Below, in pieces: positions 8,502-18,286 of a stretch of DNA of 64,000 bases; positions within the stretch are counted from its first letter, which is position 1; every line of letters starts with the position of its first letter. This DNA comes from Gemmataceae bacterium. GTDB lineage: Bacteria; Planctomycetota; Planctomycetia; Gemmatales; Gemmataceae. The position numbers and the translations under genes are program-made. Where the stretch lies: NCBI GenBank assembly GCA_901538445.1, contig LR594584.1:4675360-4739359 (forward strand), read 5' to 3'. A model generated the notes under the pieces. The model was not told the DNA's origin. It saw only the letters and a list, made by a program, of their open reading frames with translations, and did no database searches.

Positions 8502-9341
8502 ATGTTCCGCTACGTGATCCCCGCCGCGGTTCTCGCGCTCGCCGTTCTGGTCGTCGGGTTCATCATCGCCGCGGTGCAGAAGGCCCGGTACAACGCCGGC
8601 GTCGAGGACTCGATCAACAACCTGCGGCAGCTCGCGTTCTTCGCGGCGCACCACGACGACCCGGCCGCCAAGCCGCGGTTCAAGGTTGACGTCACGAAGC
8701 TCCCGGGTGCGGTGCCCGCCGCGACGGTCGTGCTCGAGGGCGTGCCGCCCGACGAGCGGTTGAGCTGGCTCGTCGCGGTGCTGCCGTCGCTCGACCAGCG
8801 CCGCAACCCGGTCGAGGCGCTGCTCGCGCAGGTCCAGACCGACAAGCCGTGGCCGGCACCGGCGAACCAGGCGGCGGCGCAGACGATGTTGCCCGTGGTG
8901 CTGTGCCCGGGGTTCGCGCCCGCGGCCGGCCCGGCCCCGACCTGCTACGTTGGCGTCGCCGGGGTCGGCACCGCCGCCGCCGCACTGCCGCTCGCGGTCG
9001 GCGTGCCGACGCCGCCGAGAGCCGGCGCGTTCCGGTACGACGCCCCGACGCCGTTCGAGCGCATCTCGGACGGCCTGAGTCAGACGCTCCTGGTCGGCGA
9101 AACCGCGAACGAACCCGGCCCGTGGCTCCGCGGCGGCCCGTCCACGGTCCGCGGGTTCGACGACGCACCCGGCGCGCTGCCGCAGACCGGCCCCGGCGGC
9201 CAGTTCGGCGGGTTCTTCCCGAACGCGACGAACTTCGCGCTGTGCGACGGCTCGGTGCGGACCTTCACGCCGCGGACCTCGCCCGACGTGCTGCTGCAGA
9301 TGGCGACCATCGCCGGCGGAGGTGTGAGCGTGACGGAGTGA
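8502..9341 (+). CDS. DUF1559-like protein with H-x9-DG-type C-terminus
   Basis: 279 residues. A single N-terminal membrane helix (residues about 4-23) is followed by a domain like the planctomycete DUF1559/prepilin-like family. The GAFRYDAPTPFERISDGLSQTLLVGE segment and the C-terminal NFALCDGSVRTF correspond to the family's 'T.L.GE' and H-x9-DG regions. The usual GFTLIE prepilin peptidase motif is absent and the conserved H of H-x9-DG is replaced, so this is a divergent member that is probably not processed as a pilin. Its function in the family is unknown; location at the membrane is likely. Start by the ATG at 8502, preceded by GGGTGAAG. Confidence 0.8.
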   Translation: MFRYVIPAAVLALAVLVVGFIIAAVQKARYNAGVEDSINNLRQLAFFAAHHDDPAAKPRFKVDVTKLPGAVPAATVVLEGVPPDERLSWLVAVLPSLDQRRNPVEALLAQVQTDKPWPAPANQAAAQTMLPVVLCPGFAPAAGPAPTCYVGVAGVGTAAAALPLAVGVPTPPRAGAFRYDAPTPFERISDGLSQTLLVGETANEPGPWLRGGPSTVRGFDDAPGALPQTGPGGQFGGFFPNATNFALCDGSVRTFTPRTSPDVLLQMATIAGGGVSVTE

Positions 9342-9420
9342 GCGGAGGTGAAGATTGACGGCGCACCGGTTGCGCGTGCGGCAGAAAGGATGCGAAATGG
9401 TTCTGGGAGAAGTGGGGGGT

Positions 9421-9540
9421 GGGGTCTCCAGAACCAACGAAAACTCTCCAGAAAGACCCGAAACTCTCCAGAAAGACCCGAAACTCTCCAGAACCAAGCC
9501 CAACTCTCCAGAACCAAGCCCAACTCTCCAGAACCAATTT
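9421..9540. repeat. Six tandem 20-bp repeats
   Basis: Six consecutive 20-base units lie in the intergenic region. The core CTCCAGAA occurs in all six, followed by either CCAAGCCC-like or AGACCCGA-like ends, which gives two sub-types arranged A-B-B-A-A-A. There are no unique spacers, so it is not a CRISPR array. The rest of the gap, 9342-9763, holds no gene that I can support. Confidence 0.9.
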
Positions 9541-9716
9541 GCAGGTCGTCAGAGGAAAAGCTCTCGCACACCACAATCCCAACCCAGAATACTGCCCGGC
9601 CCGACGGGATACCATGTCGGATTCTTACCCGAGTGCGAGAAAGGGCTTTGAACGAGCTGAACGGGGCACGGGACGCAGAATCCCGCGGATTACGCCAGTC
9701 GGTCTGAGCCCACCAC

Positions 9717-9745
9717 GAAAAAGCCCACCCGTGCAGGGTGGGCTT
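9717..9745 (-). terminator. Rho-independent terminator of the Gly/Tyr-rich gene
   Basis: A perfect 10-bp stem (9721-9730 with 9736-9745) has a 5-base loop. On the minus strand it ends in a run of five T residues, 19 bases past the stop codon at 9764. Confidence 0.9.
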
Positions 9746-9763
9746 CGCAAATGAGTCCCTCGC

Positions 9764-10453
9764 TTACTTCTCGCCGTACGCCTTGAAGGTGTACGGGTTG
9801 GCCGCCTTCTGGAGCGAGACCGGGAGGCTCGTCGGCGACACGGCCGGCTGCGACGGAGTCACCAGTTGCGGGGCCGCCTTCGCCGGGTCGCCGTCGTACT
9901 TGAAGGTGCCGGCGAGCGGGTTCTTCGTGACGGCCATGTTCAGCGAGACGATCGGCGCGCCGGCGTCGTCGCCGGTGCCGCTGATGCCGTAGTAGCACCC
10001 GCCGCCCCAGCCGCCGCCGTACCCAACGGTGTAGGAACTGTACCCGACGTAGCCGCCGCCCCAGCCGCCGTAGTACGGTCGGTAGCCGCCCCACCCGATG
10101 CCGAGGCCGTAGCCGCCGTAGTACGGACGGTAGCCGCCGTAGTAACCGCCGCCCCAGCCGTACCCGCGGTAGCCGTAGCCGCCCCAGCCGTACCCACCGC
10201 GGTAGCCGCCCCAGTACCCTCCGCGATACCCGCCCCAGTACCCGCCGCGGTAACCGCCGTAGTACCCGCCGCGGTAGTAGTGGGTGAGTTCGGTGTCGTC
10301 GGCCCCGGCCGCTTGCTCTGCGGTGCCCTGGCCGCCGAGCGTCATGGTCGTGCCGAACGACGACTTGGTCGGCGTGTCGTCGGCGGAAGCGCTTCCGTTC
10401 ATCGCCAGCACCGCCCCGAGCGCGAGAGCCGGCACACCAATCGTGCGAATCAT
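9764..10453 (-). CDS. Exported glycine/tyrosine-rich protein
   Basis: 229 residues. A signal peptide (VPALALGAVLAMNG, ASA cleavage) precedes about 100 residues made almost only of Gly, Tyr, Trp and Arg in GGYRGGYW-type repeats, and then a non-repetitive C-terminal domain of about 80 residues. Such Gly/Tyr repeats are typical of surface, adhesive or structural proteins. The DNA of the repeat is a CCGCC-rich low-complexity tract prone to slippage, so length may vary between strains. AGGAGAGG lies six bases before the ATG at 10453. Its own terminator makes it a single-gene transcript. Function unknown. Confidence 0.85.
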   Translation of the reverse strand: MIRTIGVPALALGAVLAMNGSASADDTPTKSSFGTTMTLGGQGTAEQAAGADDTELTHYYRGGYYGGYRGGYWGGYRGGYWGGYRGGYGWGGYGYRGYGWGGGYYGGYRPYYGGYGLGIGWGGYRPYYGGWGGGYVGYSSYTVGYGGGWGGGCYYGISGTGDDAGAPIVSLNMAVTKNPLAGTFKYDGDPAKAAPQLVTPSQPAVSPTSLPVSLQKAANPYTFKAYGEK

Positions 10454-10662
10454 GGTTTCCTCTCCTGAGAGCCCTGCGACTCTCATTCCCGATGGTGAAG
10501 GGCGTTCCGCTGGCGCACCATCTACCCGGATTGTACGCTTCGCGCCGAACGAATGGAAACAGCGGAAGATTAAATGCCCGCACCGATTACAGTCGCTTTG
10601 CGGTGAGGCCGTTCGCGTGTCACGGTTGGGTGTCGAGCCCAGTCCCGTTCCGTGAGGTGGTG

Positions 10663-11058
10663 ATGCGCCAATTCGTCGTGTTTGTCGGGCTGGCGACCCT
10701 CTTCGTCGTGGCGGTCGGCAGCCGGTTCCGGGCGTCGGACGGAGACCGGATCGCGGCCGTTTCGCGCCTCGTCTCGGCGAAGCTCCAGGCGTCGCTCCCG
10801 CCGGCCCTGAACGTCGCCGGGCCACTGGACACCTTGCGGCGCGAGCTGCCGACCCGCCCCGAGGACGCCGTGCGCGCGCGCCTCGCTGCCGACCGTCGCC
10901 TCGCCGGTGCCGACGTGACCGTCGTCGGCGAGGGCACCACTGTGCGGCTCCGCGGCGTCCTGGCGGACGCGAAGGCCAAGCGCGTCGCGCTCAGCCTCGC
11001 CGAGAACACCGCCAGCGTCGAGCACGTCATCGACGAACTGGCGGTCCCGGCGGAGTAA
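10663..11058 (+). CDS. Small exported BON-domain-like protein
   Basis: 131 residues with an N-terminal membrane segment (FVVFVGLATLFVVAVG). The C-terminal half looks like one BON domain: an Ala/Arg-rich helix, VTVVGEGTTVRLRGVLADAKAKR, a helix, then VEHVIDEL. BON domains associate with phospholipid or outer-membrane proteins, so an envelope role is likely. GAGG sits seven bases upstream of the ATG. The frame is open further upstream but the membrane segment supports the start chosen. Neighbours give no further clue. Confidence 0.75.
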   Translation: MRQFVVFVGLATLFVVAVGSRFRASDGDRIAAVSRLVSAKLQASLPPALNVAGPLDTLRRELPTRPEDAVRARLAADRRLAGADVTVVGEGTTVRLRGVLADAKAKRVALSLAENTASVEHVIDELAVPAE

Positions 11059-11232
11059 GCACGGGATGCAATGGTTCACACCTCATTGCACGGCTCCGCG
11101 ACGGGAGCACGCGGTTCACACCCGGGTTGCGGTTCGGGCGGCCGGTCTCGATAAAACAGTGGGCGTGTTGCGCGCCGGCGGTGCCGCCGGCCGCGGCCCC
11201 GACCCGCACGCGATCCGCTCCCGAGGAGTTCG

Positions 11233-12159
11233 ATGCACACCGACCGCCGCCAGTTCATCGCCGCGGCCGCCGCGGCCGCCGCGCTCCCGGCCCCTCACGC
11301 GAGTGCCGCCGAGGCCCCGAAGCCCCGCCCGATCCGCATCGGCGTCTCGACCTACTCGTTCTGGCAGTTCAAGAACGAGAAGCTCCGGGACGTGGAGGCG
11401 TGCATCGACCTCGCGGGCGAGATGGGGTTCGACGCGGTCGAGGTGCTGCACCGCCAGATGACCGACGAGACCCCCGCGGGGATGCAGAAGATCAAGCGGC
11501 GCGCGTTCCTCAACGGGATGGGCCTGTGCGGGTTCTCGATCCACCAGGGGTTCGTGTTCGCCGACAGGGCCGAGCGGAAGAAGAACATCGACCACACGAT
11601 CAAGTGCCTGGAGATGTGCTACGCGATGGGCATCCCCACCATGCGGGTGAACACCGGCCGCTGGGGGACGACGAAGAGCTTCGACGACCTGATGAAGGAC
11701 CGCGGGATCGAGCCGAACCTGCCGGGGGTCACCGACGACGAGGGCTTCAAGTGGGTGATCGATTCGCTCACGGAGTGCCTGAAGGCGGCGGAGAAGTGCG
11801 GCGTGGTGATGGGGCTCGAGAACCACTGGGGGCTGGGCCGCACGCCCGAGGGCGTGCTGAGGATCGTGGACGCGGTCGACTCGCCGTGGCTGCGGGTGAC
11901 GATGGACACGGGGAACTTCCTCGAAGACCCCTACGACAAGCTCGAGAAGCTCGCCCCGAAGGCCGTGCTGGTGCAGGCGAAGACGTACTTCGGTGGCGGG
12001 CTCTGGTACACGCTCGACCTCGACAACGACAAGATCGCGAAGATGCTCCGCAAGCACAACTACAAGGGCGTCGTGTCGCTGGAGTTCGAGGGCAAGGAGG
12101 ACCCAAGGACCGGCGTGCGCAAGAGCCTCGCGGTTCTTCGCAAGGCGCTCGCGGTGTAA
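11233..12159 (+). CDS. Twin-arginine exported sugar phosphate isomerase/epimerase-like protein
   Basis: 308 residues of the xylose isomerase-like TIM-barrel family (AP endonuclease 2 fold). A twin-arginine leader (DRRQFIAAAAAAAALPAP) shows export in folded form. Metal-ligand positions typical of the fold are visible: a Glu in MGLENHWG, an Asp in MDTGNF, and a C-terminal Glu in VVSLEFEGKEDP. These enzymes bind a divalent metal and interconvert keto- and aldose sugars or inositol derivatives. Planctomycetes have many exported paralogues, and the substrate is unknown. The gene stands alone and is followed by an 11-bp hairpin. Confidence 0.88.
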   Translation: MHTDRRQFIAAAAAAAALPAPHASAAEAPKPRPIRIGVSTYSFWQFKNEKLRDVEACIDLAGEMGFDAVEVLHRQMTDETPAGMQKIKRRAFLNGMGLCGFSIHQGFVFADRAERKKNIDHTIKCLEMCYAMGIPTMRVNTGRWGTTKSFDDLMKDRGIEPNLPGVTDDEGFKWVIDSLTECLKAAEKCGVVMGLENHWGLGRTPEGVLRIVDAVDSPWLRVTMDTGNFLEDPYDKLEKLAPKAVLVQAKTYFGGGLWYTLDLDNDKIAKMLRKHNYKGVVSLEFEGKEDPRTGVRKSLAVLRKALAV

Positions 12160-12172
12160 CGAGACGCCAAGA

Positions 12173-12199
12173 CGGTCACCGGCGTTGAGCCGGTGACCG
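12173..12199. terminator. Hairpin after the isomerase gene
   Basis: A perfect 11-bp stem (12173-12183 with 12189-12199) has a GTTGA loop, 14 bases past a stop codon. There is no T-run. The CCGGCGTTGAGCCGG core resembles the CGGCGTGAGCCG core found inside sucB, so it may belong to a dispersed repeat family that also works as an RNA end. Confidence 0.5.
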
Positions 12200-12256
12200 A
12201 CGAACGGCGGTCCCGGCGGAGTGAAATTTTGATCCACACCGAGCGCGGCCGGGGCG

Positions 12257-13168
12257 CTACTTGACGTGCGTGCTACCGAGGTAGACGCCACAATTCGGGA
12301 AGGCCCGGGATAGTTCTTTGGCCGCCTGGACTGTAATCTTCGTCTCGTTCAGCGATAGAAAGTGCAGGCGAGTGAGTTTAGCCAGATCCTTCACAGCGGC
12401 ATCAGTGACCAGAGGCGCGTGGAGTTCGAGGTCGGTCAGGGTTGTGAGCCTGCTCAGGTGGACGATGCCCGCGTCTGTGATGGTGGCCGACCCGGCACGA
12501 AGAGTATCAAGCTGCGGCAGGGTGGCCAGTTCCGCAAGACCGGCGTCGCCGACTGACGTGTAGCTCAGATCGAGTTGAGTCAGCGACCGCAACTTGGCCA
12601 CATCCTTCATGCCCACGTCCGTAACGCCCGTTGCGCCCAAGTTTAACTCCCAAAGATCCTTGAGGGCCGAAAGTTCCTTCAGCCCGACGTCCGTCACACG
12701 CGTTTTTAACAAGTCCAGTCGCGTCAGTTTACGTAGGGCTGGGAGTTGTTTCAAACCCGCGTCGGTAACCCCGGTATCCCGAAGCGATAGTTCTCGTAGC
12801 TCGGGCAGCAAATGAAACTTGGCCAGGGCCGCATCCGTGACATGGTCGCGGCTTCGGGGAGCAATATCGAGTCCCGGCTTGCCGTCGAGATGGGGGGCTC
12901 CGATCGTGACAACCGTGCTGTTGAACAAATCCACCGAGACTACGGGATCGCCATCCACCTTACTGAGATAGTCGGGGGCGTATTCGCCCTTCAGGTCCGA
13001 GACGCGGCGGCAGACCCCGCCCACCTGCTCGACGTCTCGGATCGCCGGATCTTCTGGCCCCCCGTTGACCGCCGACCCTGACCACAGCCCGCAACCGGTG
13101 GAGATGAGGCCGATCACAGAGAAGAAACTGATCCCAAGAGCCCCAAGAAGCAGCTTCCTTGCGGACAT
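12257..13168 (-). CDS. Leucine-rich-repeat lipoprotein
   Basis: 303 residues. Signal peptide with a lipobox ending STGC, so probably a lipid-anchored protein. After an N-terminal segment come about seven LRRs of 24 residues of the bacterial 'TDxGLxxL' type (LxxLxLxxTxVTD), typical of planctomycete repeat proteins and likely to bind other proteins. The start at 13168 is supported by AAAGGAG six bases upstream; the ATG at 13225 would place 19 residues in front of the signal. GC content is slightly lower than that of its neighbours. Confidence 0.88.
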   Translation of the reverse strand: MSARKLLLGALGISFFSVIGLISTGCGLWSGSAVNGGPEDPAIRDVEQVGGVCRRVSDLKGEYAPDYLSKVDGDPVVSVDLFNSTVVTIGAPHLDGKPGLDIAPRSRDHVTDAALAKFHLLPELRELSLRDTGVTDAGLKQLPALRKLTRLDLLKTRVTDVGLKELSALKDLWELNLGATGVTDVGMKDVAKLRSLTQLDLSYTSVGDAGLAELATLPQLDTLRAGSATITDAGIVHLSRLTTLTDLELHAPLVTDAAVKDLAKLTRLHFLSLNETKITVQAAKELSRAFPNCGVYLGSTHVK

Positions 13169-13291
13169 GTTTCTCCTTTGCTCTGGGAGATTGCCCAGGT
13201 GGTCGCTTACGGCTCGCCGAGGCAATCACGCTTGGTATCCCGATCTCGAACCAGACCACCGCAGGCTAACCGCGTCAACCCGCCAACGCAA

Positions 13292-13326
13292 GCGGCCCGG
13301 GGCTCCTCGAAGGAGTCCCGGGCCGC
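13292..13326 (-). terminator. Terminator hairpin after groEL
   Basis: A 15-bp G/C-rich stem with one G-T type mismatch (13292-13307 and 13312-13326) lies about 43 bases past the groEL stop. The T-run is weak on the minus strand (TTGCG). It lies between two genes in the same orientation, groEL and the LRR gene. Confidence 0.6.
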
Positions 13327-13368
13327 GTGTTTCACCAACGTCCCACGTTCAACTACCGACGACCCGTA

Positions 13369-15021
<1,653 letters not shown>

Positions 15022-15031
15022 GGTCACTCCG

Positions 15032-15150
15032 GTTTCGAGTTCAAAGATTCAAGTTTCAAGTTGTTGAGCCGGTGCCTCGCGGATCGAGTTCAGCGATTCG
15101 GGGTCCGCTGTGCGAACCGACTCGAAACCATGAACTCGAAACTCGAAACA
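15032..15150. repeat. Imperfect TTTCGAGTT inverted repeats between groES and groEL
   Basis: Left part (about 15032-15062) and right part (about 15118-15150) are roughly complementary copies built from TCGAGTT/AACTCGA units. They fill the 132-base gap of a chaperonin operon. The sequence is much more A/T-rich than the genes around it. It could form a stem in the polycistronic mRNA, affecting stability or the groES:groEL ratio. Confidence 0.6.
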
Positions 15151-15153
15151 CGC

Positions 15154-15462
15154 CTAGCTGATGACGCACATCACGTCGCCCTCGTGCATCACGAGGACGT
15201 CGCCGTCGCCCTTACCGGCCTTGCGGTCCTGGAACTCGTCGCCGGCCCAGGAGGTGAACAGCACGCGGTCGCCCTCCTTGAGCTGCATGGCGGTGCGGGT
15301 GCCGTCCTTCTTCAGCTTGCCGGGGCCGACCGCGAGGACCGTGCCCCGCTGCGGCTTGTTCTTCGCCGTGTCGGGCAGGATGATGCCGCCGCTCGTCTTC
15401 TCGTCGGCCGCCTCGCGGCGGACGATGATGCGGTCGCCAATGGGCTTCAGGTTGAACGCCAT
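15154..15462 (-). CDS. groS: Co-chaperonin GroES
   Basis: 102 residues, normal for GroES. The N-terminal LKPIGDRIIVRR, the mobile loop DEKTSGGIILPDTAKNKPQRG, and VLAVGPGK are characteristic. The C-terminus has GDGDVLVMHEGDVMCVI. It caps the GroEL chamber. The ATG at 15462 has GAGGGAG upstream; a longer in-frame extension (to 15726) is not GroES-like and is not counted. No clear CIRCE operator was found upstream, so heat regulation is not readable here. Confidence 0.96.
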   Translation of the reverse strand: MAFNLKPIGDRIIVRREAADEKTSGGIILPDTAKNKPQRGTVLAVGPGKLKKDGTRTAMQLKEGDRVLFTSWAGDEFQDRKAGKGDGDVLVMHEGDVMCVIS

Positions 15463-15739
15463 CGAGCTCCCTCGGGTGTGAACCACTTCGTGTGCGGGTG
15501 CCACTGCAAGAACCGTGCCCCGCCCAGAACTGCGACGCAAGATATTTGCACCATTTGATTTGAGTCGATCGCTGACGAAGTCGATGAGTGCGATTTTGTC
15601 AGGCTGAAAGGTGGCAGGACGGGCCGGGGTGACGGAATGGCAGGACGGGCACCGACACAAAACGAGCCGCGGACAGACACGGATGAAACACGGATCGGAC
15701 CAAGGCAAGACGAACCACAGAGTCACCGGGAAGACAGGA

Positions 15740-15812
15740 GGGCGAGCGGCGCGGCGCGAGCCCGCCGGTGGCAGGTGAAACCACCGGCGGGCTCGCGCCG
15801 CGCCGCTCGCCC
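15740..15812. repeat. Perfect 32-bp inverted repeat
   Basis: Arms 15740-15771 and 15781-15812 are exact reverse complements with a 9-base loop. It lies in the 398-base gap between groES (upstream side) and the TerC gene, which is on the same strand and ends just downstream. The arm contains GGCGAGC-like ends seen in other palindromes of this window (for example at 28085 and 35469), suggesting related elements. No gene is seen in the remainder of the gap. Confidence 0.9.
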
Positions 15813-15860
15813 CGCTGGTGGGCGACTTCCGCGCTCCGGTCTTCTCTCACGATGCGTGTT

Positions 15861-17030
<1,170 letters not shown>

Positions 17031-18286
17031 GGGGGGTCCCTTGGGGCCGGTGGCGTGGGCAGAGCAAGTCTAGGGGGTCCGGCGGCGCGCCGGGAGAGAG
17101 GGGTGCGTGAAAACGGCCGGCCCGCACCATCTTGGGCGGGCCGGCCGATTCGAGCCTGACTGTGGGCGTCCGTGCCCCAGGCTTCACGCGACGGACGGAG
17201 GGGGTTACCCGTGGTGGGGCGGAGGAAGCGAGTTCCGCCCCTGTGTCGTCCTGACACCAGCCCCGGCGCGGTCCCTGCGGCGGGATACGGGGTCATGCCC
17301 GATCCTGTCCGTTCGCGTGCGTCGCGGCGACGTGGCCGGCCCCGGTGGGGGCGGCGGGTCGCGTGTTTCGGGTTCGTGGGCCGCCCTCGCGGGCGGTGCG
17401 TGTGACCGGCTCCGGGTGAGTTGTCGCGGGCGACCCGGTGCCGCGTCGCCCTCACCGCGCGTCGTTGGCGACGGGCGCTCCGGGCCCAGAGGGGCAGTGA
17501 ATGGTGGTGGCACTCGCGATGGAAATAGCCCGCAGGATCATTCCGGTTCCTCGTGCGATTCGCATTAGGCCAGTTGGGGGGAAGTTACCGTCTTACGCGG
17601 GGATGTCAACGGAGAAACGAGTGGCAGCGGGGTGTCATTCCAGACTCGTCCGAATGCCCGGTTTCATCGCGAGTTACGGAGATCGCGCCGGCCGTGCGGG
17701 CCGCAGTCAAGGGTTCGCTGGCCGCAGACTGGCCAGCCGCTCGCGCCCGGGGGCACTCGCCCCAAGTCGTCCGCCCGGAGGGAGTTGGGAACCGTTCAGC
17801 CGCGGGTGTGAAGGCGGGGTTGAGAAAAAAAAATGAGCACGGGAAATGCGACAGTGCGGGGGGCCTGGGCGCTGGGAAAATCGACAACGCGCAAGGGGTA
17901 ATCACGCGCGGAGAAGTGAAAACGCCTCCACCTGTGCCGTGTGGGTCATCCTTCGGGAACCCGCTTGGTAACTGGGTGCCTCTCGGGTGGGTTGCAGATC
18001 CCGCTACAGTCGCGCCGGCGGGGCCGGAGCGGACGGGCTTGTGCGCGCCACCCGAATTAAAATGAAGGCTCCCAAAGCGGATTGTTGTAGGTTCGCCAAA
18101 AGCATACGACCCATCACGAACACCGCAGAGGCTCCAGCATGATAGCCGCGGCCGGCGGCGTGTCAAAGCCGAACCATGTGTCCATCTGGACGGCCGCCGC
18201 CGACAACCGCGATTCCGCAAACGCCCCAAATTCGCCCCGCCCCGCCGACCGATACAGCCTGTGCCCGTTCCTGCGCAAGGTGGTGC
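17031..18286. other. 1.25-kb region without a convincing gene
   Basis: This is the longest gene-free stretch in the window, between the divergent TerC and TPP-enzyme genes. Open frames in it are low-complexity, Arg/Pro/Ser-rich and resemble no family. It has one perfect 12-bp hairpin (17114-17125 with 17136-17147) and an A9 run near 17825. The part from about 17500 is less GC-rich than the surrounding coding DNA. It may hold promoters, a long leader or an unrecognised small RNA. Confidence 0.5.

Noticed and set aside
9421..9540. CRISPR array
   Set aside because: The 20-base units are contiguous with no unique spacers, and no cas genes are present.
15560..15605. Possible CIRCE (heat-shock) operator upstream of groES
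   Set aside because: Only the left half (GCACTC) resembles CIRCE. The second half lacks GAGTGC at the right distance.
17553..18065. 170-codon open frame in the gene-free region
   Set aside because: No ribosome-binding site, Arg/Pro/Gly-rich, no family-like pattern.
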